Assembly (NCBI GenBank): GCA_036559125.1
Contig: DATBTT010000039.1
Coordinates: 1-38,206 of the forward strand
Direction of reading: 5' to 3'
Source of the DNA: JALYTZ01 sp036559125
GTDB taxonomy: Bacteria > Vulcanimicrobiota > Vulcanimicrobiia > Vulcanimicrobiales > Vulcanimicrobiaceae
DNA: 38,206 bases
Of the stretch, positions 7,405 through 16,422 are shown one piece after another. The number at the start of each line of letters is the position of its first letter. Position 1 is the stretch's first letter. Both the position numbers and the translations under genes were made by a program. The notes beneath the pieces were generated by a model. The model had not been told where the DNA came from, did not search any database, and saw only the letters and a list, made by a program, of their open reading frames with translations.

Positions 7405-8892
7405 CTAAGCAGTCTTCGGCGGCGCTCGCTTCGGCATAATTTGCGAGCGTACCGCGTCCAATCGCGGATCGTATTGCGGAAAGACGGAGGCGGGATCCCA
7501 ACTGGCGGAGTGCTTCCTCAACCACGCTCGAGCGGTCGCGACGCGGCCCAAAGCGGCCCAGGCAGCGGCTACGCTGATAGCGCCCGCCTTGCCGACGTTC
7601 TTGTCGCGTGCGAGCACGAGCATGCGCCGTTGCGCTTCGTCACGCCGGCCGTCGTGCACCAGCATCAACACGCGCACGGCCTCGATCTCCGGCCGGTTGT
7701 ATCCTTGGGCGAGCGCTGCGTCCAATTCGCGTTGGGCGGCTGCCGGCTGCGCATCGCGGTCGAGCGCGAGCGCCAACTGAATTTTCGCGATCGGTCCGCG
7801 CGCTCCAAGCGCGATCGCTTCCCGAATGGCCTTGACGGCGGGGTCGTACGAGCGCCCGTAATAGTACGAGATTCCCAGCCAGTACATATCTTGCGCGGAG
7901 AGCGGCTCGAGCGCGTTTGCGTAGTTTAGCTCGCTCTGGGCTTTCTTGAAATTGCCCTCGCCGAACGCATACGCCCCATACCAGCGGTGAGCGAGTGGGT
8001 TCTGCGGATCGAGCGCGATGGCGCGCTCGAACTCGCCGGGAGCACGCCGGTATTCGTCATCGGCCATCGAAAACGACAGCGCTTGCGCGTATGAGGCGTG
8101 AGCTTCGCTGCTGTTCGGTCCAAGCGCGACCGCTTTCTGCGCGTACGCGAAGCCCGTTCGGATGTCGCGCGCTTGGGCGGCCGGCGTGCCGTCGGTTTGG
8201 GCCAACCAGTGATAGGCGTCGGAGAGCCCGGCATATCCTAACGGACTGGACGGCGCCGCTTTCACGACCTTGTCGTAGAGCCGGATGCTACGCAACGCGC
8301 CGCTGCGGGTGGGCAGACTCCAGTTCAAACGCGCCAATTGATACGTTTTGAGAACGGGCGAGGGCAGCCACGCCTGGCTCGTCGGCGCCGGTCGTCGAGC
8401 GACGAGGATGAACCCGAGCGCCGCCGTCCCGCTTAGCAAAGCGACGATGGCGATGGTAACGGGCAGCGTTCGCAGCCGCGGGGCGCTCGCGCTTGGTACG
8501 ACCGGCGCGACCGGATCGACGAAAGCATAGCCGACCTGCGGGATCGTCCGAATCATCGTGCTCGCTACGCCATTACTTCCCAGAACACGGCGCAAAATGT
8601 AGACCGTTTGGGTGAGATTGGCGTCTTCGACGATTTTGTCGGGCCAAAGCGACGCGTAGAACTGCTCTTTGGCGATCGGTTCTCCGGCGCGCTCGAGCAG
8701 AAGGGCAAGCATCTCCGCAGCTTTCGGAGGTAACGCTATTGGGGAGCCGTCGCGCCGCAGCGTGCGGCGACGCATGTCGAAGACGAACGGTCCGAACGCG
8801 TACGCGTCTGTCGGAGATTCCCGGTCGTCCGGTTCGGTTCGGGCAGCAGCGCCAAAGATATGCCACCACTTTGATGTCTGTTGATACGGCAT
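7405..8892 (-). CDS. Membrane-anchored winged-helix regulator with TPR repeats, paralogue of 1923-3344
   Basis: Protein of 495 aa with the same plan as the 1923-3344 gene: winged helix at about 28-130 (FGPFVFDMRRRTLRRDG; NLTQTVYILRRVL; QVGYAFVDP), one membrane helix at about 150-170 (TIAIVALLSGTAALGFILVA), then TPR-like repeats with LGISYYYGRSYDPAVKAI and similar. Both members keep the pattern SSEAHASYAQAL and a DPAS(I/V)FPQYDPRL tail, so they arose by duplication. It is first in a minus-strand series regulator-receptor-regulator, with 190 nt to the receptor ATG. It is divergent from the HTH gene starting near 8961, and the intervening ~70 bp must hold both promoters. No good Shine-Dalgarno precedes the ATG. 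The signal it senses is unknown. Confidence 0.85.
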   Translation of the reverse strand: MPYQQTSKWWHIFGAAARTEPDDRESPTDAYAFGPFVFDMRRRTLRRDGSPIALPPKAAEMLALLLERAGEPIAKEQFYASLWPDKIVEDANLTQTVYILRRVLGSNGVASTMIRTIPQVGYAFVDPVAPVVPSASAPRLRTLPVTIAIVALLSGTAALGFILVARRPAPTSQAWLPSPVLKTYQLARLNWSLPTRSGALRSIRLYDKVVKAAPSSPLGYAGLSDAYHWLAQTDGTPAAQARDIRTGFAYAQKAVALGPNSSEAHASYAQALSFSMADDEYRRAPGEFERAIALDPQNPLAHRWYGAYAFGEGNFKKAQSELNYANALEPLSAQDMYWLGISYYYGRSYDPAVKAIREAIALGARGPIAKIQLALALDRDAQPAAAQRELDAALAQGYNRPEIEAVRVLMLVHDGRRDEAQRRMLVLARDKNVGKAGAISVAAAWAALGRVATARAWLRKHSASWDPASVFPQYDPRLDAVRSQIMPKRAPPKTA

Positions 8893-8960
8893 TTGAAGAT
8901 TCTTGAGCTAGCTTGCGCCTATCGTTGTGCCATGGCCGCCGCCATCCGCTGGGTCAGCCT

Positions 8961-10745
8961 ATGGGAGATACGCGGGAGCACATGCGTCAGTTTCACTCAA
9001 ACTCACCGCTTGACGGTGAAACGTCTTGGGGCGAACGCGAAGTTCGCCATTTGTTGAGCCTGCTGCGACGTCCGGACCTGGCCGCCGGCAATCCGTTGGG
9101 CAACCTTCTGTGCGATTTACTGAACGTCGACACGCCGCTTGAGGCCGTCGAGCGGCTCGTAGCCGGCACCTTCGCGAAGCAAGGTCAGGCGGGCGCGCGC
9201 CTCGCCGAACTCGTTCGGCGATGCGACCTTGAGGGCGAGCTTTCACAGTCGGGCGTGGCCAAAGAGATGGGCCTGTCGATCCGGCAATTTTTCCGATATC
9301 GCTCGCGCGCGGTGGAACTGCTCGCGGGAGAGGTGCGCCGGCTTCTTGGAGATGCCGGTCCTGCCTCGTCCCCATCAAAGTTGCTCGTCGACATGCTGTG
9401 CAAAGTAGACCCCGGCGGCGCCATCGAGATATCGAACATACATGTTGGCAGCCTTAGCGATCGTCAGCGGATCGATCTCGCGTCGGCGTACGTGGAAGCG
9501 GGGCAAGCGATCCCCGATTCACTCGAATCCGAATGCGGCGAGATCGTCCGGCCCGTGATCCGCGCGCTACGCGCACAAATCGATATGCTCGACGGAAACG
9601 TGCTTGCTGCGAAGGAGTGGATCGCCTACGCCTCCCCGCCCGTCGAAGGACCACACCGGTACGAGCACGCGTGGTCTGCGATTCAGCGAGCACGGCTCGC
9701 AGTCGAAGCGACGTATGCGCGCAGCTCCGACGACCCGCAAAACCTGCTCGCAGTAAGCCGCCAACTGCGTGACCTCGCTAACAACGAGGCCGACGCTATA
9801 ATCGAGTCCCTGCTGTACGAAGCCGAAGCGACCTTGCGGCTCGGGCGGCTGAGCGAGACCGAAGAAATCATCGCGCACGTTTCCCGGATGGCGCAATCTA
9901 CGCGCGACGTACGCGCGGTCGCGCACCTGACGATGCTGCGCGCGATGATCGCATTGATCGACGGCGACCCGGGCAGCGCCGACGAACTAGCCGACACTGC
10001 ATCCATTGCGCTACGCAAGCAGTGGCCCCGGGCCTCACCATGCTTCGTCATCTGCGCCCGAGCAAAACTGCTTTTGGGCGAACGCTGGCACGCACCCGAT
10101 GCGCTCTTCGATCGTCCCCTCGGCGCGTGGGATCGCCTCAGCATAGAATCGATGCAATCGCGCTATCTATTGCGCGAAGGGCGCCATGACGAAGCGGCCG
10201 CTCTCGCAAACGACGTGGTCGCGCGCGCAGAACTCAACGGGTTCGCGGGCATCTCGGCCCATTGCGAAGCGACGCTCGCGGCGTGTGCCGCATTGCGCGG
10301 CGACGAAGCGGAGGAGCGTCGTCGCTATCTTGCGGCCTGGTCGATCGCGGTGCGCAGCCGCGACCGATTGTTGGCGAGCGACTTGTTTGCCTTGCCGTTC
10401 GCGCGACCGCGTGATCTCGGCCCAATGGCACTCGACGACGCGTTTCACCGGCATCTCACCACACACACGCTCGATTTGCTCGCGTCGCTCGATGTTGAGA
10501 CCGCCGATTTGCCCGATCTCGAACTTCAATCGACCCTCGCGTTTGCGATCGCCTTCGCAAACGGTGACGGTCAAACGGTGCGGTCCAACACGCAGATAAC
10601 GCTACGCCTCAGACCGATCTGGGATCATCTCGGCTGCGATCTTGCTATGTTGCTTCCACATCAGCGACGCGCGCGCTGGCTCGAGCGATGGGGCGCGGCA
10701 TTAAACCATGTGTCTTCAATCGCTTTCGGATCGCGTGTCGCCTAA
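8961..10745 (+). CDS. HTH protein with long helical-repeat C-terminus, possible regulator
   Basis: About 594 aa, not a family I can name. Residues about 75-115 contain a helix-turn-helix-like stretch (SQSGVAKEMGLSIRQFFRYR) resembling sigma-region-4 or AraC-type HTHs. The remainder is nearly all alpha-helical, alanine and leucine rich, with repeated A-x-L-x-L-G patterns and alternating R/E charge as in TPR-like or MalT-type superhelices. No membrane segment or signal peptide is visible. Start is uncertain: ATG at 8961 or 8982; the open frame begins at a TTG at 8913. It is divergent from the winged-helix/TPR gene and may belong to the same regulatory locus. A rho-independent terminator follows at 10844-10879. 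Confidence 0.7.
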   Translation: MGDTREHMRQFHSNSPLDGETSWGEREVRHLLSLLRRPDLAAGNPLGNLLCDLLNVDTPLEAVERLVAGTFAKQGQAGARLAELVRRCDLEGELSQSGVAKEMGLSIRQFFRYRSRAVELLAGEVRRLLGDAGPASSPSKLLVDMLCKVDPGGAIEISNIHVGSLSDRQRIDLASAYVEAGQAIPDSLESECGEIVRPVIRALRAQIDMLDGNVLAAKEWIAYASPPVEGPHRYEHAWSAIQRARLAVEATYARSSDDPQNLLAVSRQLRDLANNEADAIIESLLYEAEATLRLGRLSETEEIIAHVSRMAQSTRDVRAVAHLTMLRAMIALIDGDPGSADELADTASIALRKQWPRASPCFVICARAKLLLGERWHAPDALFDRPLGAWDRLSIESMQSRYLLREGRHDEAAALANDVVARAELNGFAGISAHCEATLAACAALRGDEAEERRRYLAAWSIAVRSRDRLLASDLFALPFARPRDLGPMALDDAFHRHLTTHTLDLLASLDVETADLPDLELQSTLAFAIAFANGDGQTVRSNTQITLRLRPIWDHLGCDLAMLLPHQRRARWLERWGAALNHVSSIAFGSRVA

Positions 10746-10843
10746 CGTCGATGCCATGTCACTGCCATTGGGATTGCGCCGTCGTTCATCGGCGTGTACG
10801 ATACGTGCATCGCTCTAGTTCCCTCTAGAGTGTGTGCAAGAAG

Positions 10844-10879
10844 AAACGGCGCCAACCTCCACAAAGGCGCCGTTTTTTT
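10844..10879 (+). terminator. Rho-independent terminator
   Basis: Perfect 10-bp stem AAACGGCGCC/GGCGCCGTTT with a 12-nt loop, running into a T tract that reaches 10879. It lies about 100 nt after the HTH gene stop and upstream of the protease gene, which also argues against extending the protease open frame upstream through it. Confidence 0.9.
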
Positions 10880-10949
10880 GCGTTGTAACAAGCTGCCCTA
10901 CAACTGCCAACACACTGTTCTGCGCGCAAAAGTCGTGTATCTTTGCTAT

Positions 10950-11663
10950 ATGAACGCGCGGCGCGCTTTTCAGTTTCTGCTCTCGACGATAGCTCTGTTT
11001 TGCATTTGCGCCAACGACGCGCGTGCAGATTCGTTCGACATCGTTCACGGGCCGATAGCGCGTACGCAAGATGACGTTGACTTTCGCGCAACCGTGTACG
11101 TAACCCACGCTGCGGGAGACGGCGTGCAATACGTGGGCGCCGGTGTCATCGTCGCGACGGACGGGCGAGCGATGACCGTGCTTACCGCGTCGCACGTCAT
11201 TGACGGCGCCGCCATGCAAATCTACTTTTCCGACGGACTCATGGGTAGGGTAACGAGCGTCAAAGAAGACGCCCAAAGCGACTTGGCAATCGTAGCCGTG
11301 ATAGGAGATCACGCGTATGACGCCGTCGCATTGTCGAACGCCGCTCCGGTGGCCGGCGCTCCATACACGTTAATCGGCCACCCCGACGATTATCCGTACG
11401 TTCGCTCCAGAGTGGACTTTAAGTACGACGACGACGGCGCGCTCGCGGTGAAATGCATCTGTTCTTTTGGGGATTCCGGCGCCGGAATATTTTCGCCCGA
11501 TCATCGGCTGATGGGTGTCGCGATAAGTCTCGCTCAGAGCAAAGCCGGCGACGTGTACCTGTTGGCGCCGGGAGTCGCGAAGATCCGGCACTTCATCCAG
11601 CGAGTCGATCCACGATTAGCGCTGCTGCTCGACGGATCTTCCACCGTTCTGCGTTCTTCATAG
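10950..11663 (+). CDS. Secreted trypsin-like serine protease (chymotrypsin fold)
   Basis: Protein of 237 aa with a signal peptide (residues about 1-26, MNARRAFQFLL... cut near ANDARA). Catalytic triad segments are in order: TASH (H82), QSDLAIV (D111) and FGDSGAG (S176), as in the S1/DegP-type fold. There is no PDZ domain, so it is a minimal protease rather than a full DegP. A CICSF stretch puts two cysteines just before the catalytic serine. The ATG at 10950 is chosen because the longer open frame would pass through the terminator at 10844-10879. A small membrane-protein gene follows 20 nt downstream with its own ribosome binding site and may be cotranscribed. Confidence 0.85.
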   Translation: MNARRAFQFLLSTIALFCICANDARADSFDIVHGPIARTQDDVDFRATVYVTHAAGDGVQYVGAGVIVATDGRAMTVLTASHVIDGAAMQIYFSDGLMGRVTSVKEDAQSDLAIVAVIGDHAYDAVALSNAAPVAGAPYTLIGHPDDYPYVRSRVDFKYDDDGALAVKCICSFGDSGAGIFSPDHRLMGVAISLAQSKAGDVYLLAPGVAKIRHFIQRVDPRLALLLDGSSTVLRSS

Positions 11664-11683
11664 CGCTAAAAAGAGAGGATATC

Positions 11684-11914
11684 ATGCATATCATCACAGA
11701 CTACGCGCGCATCGCGTCGCTCTACATCGCCCCAGGATTGCTTATCGCATTGTTGGCCTTCGCGGCCTTCGGTGAGGCAATCGCCCCGGCAAACACCGTA
11801 ACCGGCACGAGCAATTTAAAGATCATTGCAAGCGTCGTAGCCCGCGCCCCGCATCACCGTTACGCCGAGCTTCGCACGACACCCCACCACGCCCACCCCA
11901 ACTGCGCCGGCTAA
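11684..11914 (+). CDS. Small membrane or secreted protein of unknown function, 76 aa
   Basis: Starts at the ATG at 11684 with GAGAGG 6 nt upstream. Residues about 10-30 (IASLYIAPGLLIALLAFAAF) form one hydrophobic helix, followed by a short polar, histidine-rich tail with proline. No family recognised. It lies 20 nt after the protease gene on the same strand, so it may be a small partner or simply a cotranscribed peptide. Confidence 0.55.
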   Translation: MHIITDYARIASLYIAPGLLIALLAFAAFGEAIAPANTVTGTSNLKIIASVVARAPHHRYAELRTTPHHAHPNCAG

Positions 11915-11941
11915 TCCCCGAGCCCGGACACGGCTCGCGCC

Positions 11942-11972
11942 GCCCCGTCATCCTGAGCCTGTCGAAGGGCGG
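11942..11972. repeat. Dispersed repeat copy (half element) between convergent genes
   Basis: One copy of the cgtcatcctgagcctgtcg core plus aaggg, sitting between the + strand small gene and the stop codon of the minus-strand propeller gene. Confidence 0.8.
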
Positions 11973-11974
11973 CG

Positions 11975-12886
11975 CTACGGCGTGACTTTGAATTCTTGCA
12001 TGTACGAATTGCCGGTCGCTTTGTCGCCCCACACGACGAAAACGTTGCCGGTTTTCGGATCGATCGCGGTCGTGTGAACGCCCTTGGAGATCGTGGTCTG
12101 TCCGATGATTTTTAGCGATTTACCGTCGGTCTCAAGCATCGTAAGCTCGCCACCCGCGGCGCAAGCAATCATTCCCGTGGCTTCGTCGAGATCGCATTGG
12201 TCCATGCGTGTCGGGAACGGGAGGGTTTGCAGTTTCGTACCGTCGGTCTTGTAGAGCGACAACGCATTATTCTCGCCGCCCACGATCAGCTCGTCGTGCG
12301 CCGCATCGTACTGCAGCGGATGATTGTTTTTGATTTCCGGCGTCGCGATGGTGCGCGCGACCTTCAATGTTTGCGGATCGATCACCGCAATCTCGCTCAT
12401 GTTCGCGATGTTCTGGTAGATTTCGTGCGTTTTGGGATTGAGCTGGAGGTATTCCGGTTTGTGTCCCGGCAGTGGGATCGAGCCTATTTGCTTAAACGTG
12501 TTCGAATCGATCACGAAGATTTGCGTGCCGTCGTCTTCGTCTCCGTAGATACGATGCAGCGTCGGATCGTAGGCAATCGCGTCGACCGGGCCGCTGACGG
12601 AAATGCGATGGATTTCCTTCAACGTAACCGGGTCGACTTCGGAGATCGCCTTGTCATCGCCGTCGCCGGTGAACACGTGCCCGTTTGCGGGATCGACAGC
12701 AACTCCGGCCATTGGGCCGACCTTCACCTGTCCGAGCACTTTTCCCGTATCCGCATCGACGACCAGAAGCGACGACGCGCCGCCGTGCGCCGCATAAAAC
12801 CGGCGGTGCGCGGCGCCCACAGTAACGTAGTCGAATCCGCCTCCTCCGGGGATTTGTTGCGGTGGTGCTGCTGCAACGATCGGCAT
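11975..12886 (-). CDS. YVTN-type beta-propeller protein
   Basis: About 303 aa made of repeating blades of the YVTN/40-residue propeller type, each containing a D-P-x-T-x-K-x(2)-G/I or VDA-D-T-G-K-V pattern (for example DPANGHVFTGDG, DPTLHRIYGDEDD, DPKTGNVFVVWG). Function unknown; such proteins are often periplasmic or surface-bound. Two starts are possible: ATG 12886 with a strong GGAGG 7 nt upstream, or TTG 12919, which adds a hydrophobic LALPFVGG stretch that could serve as an export signal. I choose 12886 on the ribosome binding site, but an exported form from the TTG is plausible. Divergent from the TonB receptor at 13130, with about 200 bp shared upstream. Confidence 0.8.
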   Translation of the reverse strand: MPIVAAAPPQQIPGGGGFDYVTVGAAHRRFYAAHGGASSLLVVDADTGKVLGQVKVGPMAGVAVDPANGHVFTGDGDDKAISEVDPVTLKEIHRISVSGPVDAIAYDPTLHRIYGDEDDGTQIFVIDSNTFKQIGSIPLPGHKPEYLQLNPKTHEIYQNIANMSEIAVIDPQTLKVARTIATPEIKNNHPLQYDAAHDELIVGGENNALSLYKTDGTKLQTLPFPTRMDQCDLDEATGMIACAAGGELTMLETDGKSLKIIGQTTISKGVHTTAIDPKTGNVFVVWGDKATGNSYMQEFKVTP

Positions 12887-13129
12887 GAACGGTCCTCCAA
12901 CGAACGGCAAAGCTAACAATGGCGGTCGCCTTTGAGCGGCTACAAGAAATGCCTATGTCGCAACGCGACGCAGAATCCTTTCGGCCCGCATGCGGACATC
13001 GAATCGCAAAAGCTTACGTCTGTCTTAAGGCTCGAATAACGCGCCCTTAATTCCCAACTCTTACGGTTAGCGAGGACGCCGCGGGTCGCCGTCCGCATTC
13101 TTCCCGTTGCTATCGTAGGAGATACAAGA

Positions 13130-15820
13130 ATGTCGACTACTCGCATGGTTCGCTTGTTCGGGGCGTCACTGTGCTTGGTTTTGATGGCCGTTTTCGCCAT
13201 TCCACAGGGCGCCGTTGCGCAAGGGCAGGCGTCCGTAACGACGATTGACGGAATGCTCATCGACCAGCAGAGCGGCCTTCCCGTCGCAAACGCCAAGGTG
13301 GCGCTCTACCGAGCCGATAGCCATGTCGGCGACACGACCAGCGACGCAAACGGCTCGTTTCGCTTCAAAAACATCGAGCCCGGCGTCTACCACGCTCAAA
13401 TATCGGCGACCGGATACGAACCGGGCAGTTCCGAAGACATCTACGGTTTCGCCGGCCAGTCAACGGAGATGCGCGCCGAATTAATCCGCGCAACGTCAAG
13501 CACCGGCAGCGGCCTGCGTGAGATCGCCGCGGTAACCGCTTCGCGCGGGAGCCTGCAAACCAGTTCCATTATCACCCAACAAATCTCGCCAAACACGATT
13601 CAGCGCGAAGGCGTACTCCGCGCCGCGGACGCGCTTTTGAGTCTTCCGGGAATCACGGCCAACGATCTCGATTCCGCGCCCGGCGACGACTTACACCTTA
13701 ACATCCGGGGCCTGCCCGGTTCCGAAACGTCGGCGCTTCTCGACGGGCATCCCATCGGACCCATCGGTGTGGGTTCCGGCCAACGCGGCGGCTACAACTA
13801 CCAACTCTCGCCGTCATGGGGCCTGCGCAACATCGAAGTAGCCTATGGCACCGGCGGGCTCGCTTTATACGGCGCGGACACGTTGGGCGGGGCAATCGAT
13901 TTTCAGACGCTCAATCCCTCGTCCAAACCGACGGCGACGATTCAGCAAGGCTTTGGAACGCAAGGGCGGCGGCAAACGATCGTGACCGCCGGTGGGCAGG
14001 CCGGCCGCGTGGGATACGCGTTTGAAACCAGCGTCCAAGGGACGTGGGGAAATCTCAAACCGGGAACGTTTACGCAAAACGGGTTGCTCGTGGGCGCTCC
14101 GAAAAACGCGCCGTACGTTGCGGATGCGTCTCCATCGAACATAGCAACCAATAGCTACCCGGTGTCGGGCAATTACATGCTTCGAACGAACTTATTGAAG
14201 CTGCGCTACGACATCGCGCCCGCCACGACGCTTACTGCCACGGGCTACGTCGCGACGTCTTGGGACGACAAGAGCGGCGAAGGCGACAACGATGCGTACT
14301 CGCCTGCGTATATCGGCGCGCAATTCGATCAGCTCGCGGGCTCGTCGAGCTGCGTCAACGTAAAAGTTACCGACGGCGGAGGCACGCAATGCTTCAACCG
14401 GTCGCAGTACGTCAATCAGTTTTCGGGGCCAGCCGGCGGCGGCGGAACGGCCTGGCAGGCATTGCGCAACCAGGATTACAGCCTTCGTCTCAACTCGCAA
14501 AAAGGCCACAACATGGTCGCCGCATCGGTTTTCGTCGATACGTTCAATACGTTGTACGACCGGTTTCCTATCGGAACCGCGACCGACAACGGACACGTCA
14601 ACAATTATCAGACGGTCGGCGAGGAGCTCAGCGACGACATCGTGACCGACAAGAACGATTTGGGATTCGGCGTCTACGCGTACGGACAGTCGGAGATCGA
14701 CCGTTCCTTCGACGCAACCGGAACGTCGACCAATCCAACGCTCAATGCCTCGTTCATGAACTATTTCGTCAAGGACTCGTTCACCCCGTCGCGCCACCTC
14801 TCTGTATTCGCCAGCGCGTGGCTGAAACAGAACTCGGTTTCGAATACGTCCAGCATCGACCCCCGCTTAACGCTGGTGTACCGGCCGACTCCTCGCGACG
14901 TGGTCCGCGTAAGTGCCGGTCACGCCGAAGGCGTGCCGCAGATCGGACTCCTCCAGGGTGCGGTCCAGTACAATACGAGTCCCACGAATATTACCAACCC
15001 GTCGTGCAATCTGCAGACCGTCGCGAACGCGCCAAGCAAAGACCTTCGCACGGAAAAAGCGACCGACGTCGAGGCGAGCATCGGACACGTCTTCCAAGGC
15101 GACGGCAACATTCAGCTCACGGCGTTCGACATGAACGAACGCGACGTGCTCTTCGGCGCCGTCGAGCCCCTTGCGTCACTCGGATTGACTCCGCCCTCGT
15201 ATCTGCTTTCGCAGTACTTACAGTTACTTCAAAATAACTGCCACGCGCCGGGCTATTCACCGACGGTGGCAAATCTCGGCGCGACGACAGTGGCCAACGC
15301 AGGCACCGGTCGTTACCGCGGAATCGACATCACCGGCCGCATTCGGGCGAATCGCAATTTCTTCGTCGACTACGGCTACAACGTGCTTTCCGCGCGCTAT
15401 TTCAACATACCAGCTCTCGCGTTGCAAAACAATCTCACGTTGATCGACGGCGGCCAAATCGTCAAGGTTCCGATTCAGCAAGGGTCGCTCGGCGTCGATT
15501 TTAGCGACAACCACGGCTTCGAGGTGCGCCTCGACGGATATTACGTCGGCAGCAACAACGGATTGCAACGCCCGGCTTACACGTACGCCAACGCGGCGAT
15601 CACGAAATCGATCAGGCGGCTGTCGCTTAACGTCGGTATCTATAACGTGTTCAACAGTCAATACGATCAGTTCGGGCGCATCGGCGAGGGCGTCTTCATT
15701 CCCGAAAACCGGTACAGGTCCGATACGACCGCGTTGCAAGAAGCGTTTAACAACGGGATCGGCGAGCAATTCGGCCTTCCCAAACGCTCGTTCCTATTCA
15801 GCATAACCGAGCGCATCTAA
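13130..15820 (+). CDS. TonB-dependent outer-membrane receptor with carboxypeptidase-regulatory-like domain
   Basis: Receptor of 896 aa: signal peptide (about 1-30), carboxypeptidase-regulatory-like domain (about 37-120, DQQSGLPVANAKVALYRAD; FRFKNIEPGVYH), TonB plug (about 130-270, with LLSLPGITAN and LNIRGLPGSETSALLDGHPI), and a beta-barrel to the terminal SFLFSITERI. GGAG 9 nt before the ATG supports the start. It is only distantly like the larger receptor at 3525-7214: shorter, without that receptor's many cysteine pairs, and without regulator neighbours. The substrate cannot be told. A four-unit 62-bp repeat lies directly after the stop. Confidence 0.9.
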   Translation: MSTTRMVRLFGASLCLVLMAVFAIPQGAVAQGQASVTTIDGMLIDQQSGLPVANAKVALYRADSHVGDTTSDANGSFRFKNIEPGVYHAQISATGYEPGSSEDIYGFAGQSTEMRAELIRATSSTGSGLREIAAVTASRGSLQTSSIITQQISPNTIQREGVLRAADALLSLPGITANDLDSAPGDDLHLNIRGLPGSETSALLDGHPIGPIGVGSGQRGGYNYQLSPSWGLRNIEVAYGTGGLALYGADTLGGAIDFQTLNPSSKPTATIQQGFGTQGRRQTIVTAGGQAGRVGYAFETSVQGTWGNLKPGTFTQNGLLVGAPKNAPYVADASPSNIATNSYPVSGNYMLRTNLLKLRYDIAPATTLTATGYVATSWDDKSGEGDNDAYSPAYIGAQFDQLAGSSSCVNVKVTDGGGTQCFNRSQYVNQFSGPAGGGGTAWQALRNQDYSLRLNSQKGHNMVAASVFVDTFNTLYDRFPIGTATDNGHVNNYQTVGEELSDDIVTDKNDLGFGVYAYGQSEIDRSFDATGTSTNPTLNASFMNYFVKDSFTPSRHLSVFASAWLKQNSVSNTSSIDPRLTLVYRPTPRDVVRVSAGHAEGVPQIGLLQGAVQYNTSPTNITNPSCNLQTVANAPSKDLRTEKATDVEASIGHVFQGDGNIQLTAFDMNERDVLFGAVEPLASLGLTPPSYLLSQYLQLLQNNCHAPGYSPTVANLGATTVANAGTGRYRGIDITGRIRANRNFFVDYGYNVLSARYFNIPALALQNNLTLIDGGQIVKVPIQQGSLGVDFSDNHGFEVRLDGYYVGSNNGLQRPAYTYANAAITKSIRRLSLNVGIYNVFNSQYDQFGRIGEGVFIPENRYRSDTTALQEAFNNGIGEQFGLPKRSFLFSITERI

Positions 15821-15830
15821 CCAAGCTCCG

Positions 15831-16115
15831 TTTGTTACGCTGAGCTTGCCGAAGCACGCGCACCCTTCGACAGGCTCAGGGTGACGGGGGAGTTTGTCAT
15901 GCTGAGCCTGTCGAAGCACGCGTGCCCTTCGGCAGGCTCAGGGTGACGGGGGGCTTTGTCATGCTGAGCTTGTCGAAGCACGCGCGCCCTTCGACAGGCT
16001 CAGGGTGACGGGGGGGCTTTGTCATGCTGAGCTTGCCGAAGCACGCGCCCCCTTCGACAGGCTCAGGGTGACGGGGGTTCGGCAGGCTCAGGATGACGGG
16101 GCCATCAGGGTGACG
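15831..16115. repeat. Tandem 62-63-bp repeat, four units, each an inverted-repeat element
   Basis: Units begin at 15831, 15893, 15955 and 16018, each starting tttgtcatgctgagc and ending cagggtgacggggg. Within each unit the halves gagc(c/t)tg(t/c)cgaag and cttcg(a/g)caggctc can pair, so every unit is a potential hairpin. Further broken copies follow to about 16115. The array fills the space between two convergent genes. Confidence 0.9.
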
Positions 16116-16123
16116 GGGCGGTG

Positions 16124-16393
16124 CTACTGGTCGGCGTCGTGGAAGGTTCCGCGTTTGGCCGATGCGTCGAGTTCGAGGTCGTCGAGGTAATAGTACACGA
16201 TCTTGCGATCGTCGAAGCCGACTTTGACGAGCTCGCGGCCGCCGATGGTAACCACTTCGTGCACGTGGCCGACCTGGCCGGCGTATGCATAATTGACCGC
16301 ACTGTAGTTCGGGTCGCCGGTCTTGGGATGCGGCGTGGCTTTTACGCCGCGCAACGGGGTGTTATGGCGGTGCGGGGCCTTCTTCTCGCTCAT
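16124..16393 (-). CDS. Small basic protein of unknown function, 89 aa
   Basis: Begins MSEKKAPHRHNTPL and ends in ASAKRGTFHDADQ. The middle (GHVHEVVTIGGRELVKVG, then DDRKIVYYYLDDLEL) looks like a compact beta-sheet of SH3/KOW type, but that is a weak resemblance. Codon use looks coding and the 5' end is divergent from the gamma-carbonic-anhydrase-like gene, only about 30 bp away. No strong ribosome binding site is visible. Confidence 0.6.
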   Translation of the reverse strand: MSEKKAPHRHNTPLRGVKATPHPKTGDPNYSAVNYAYAGQVGHVHEVVTIGGRELVKVGFDDRKIVYYYLDDLELDASAKRGTFHDADQ

Positions 16394-16422
16394 GCGAATA
16401 GGCTTCGCCGGAGGTGCCTCTA

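Noticed and set aside
15831..16115. CRISPR array or insertion sequence ends
   Set aside because: Units are near-identical along their whole length with internal symmetry; there are no spacers and no transposase.
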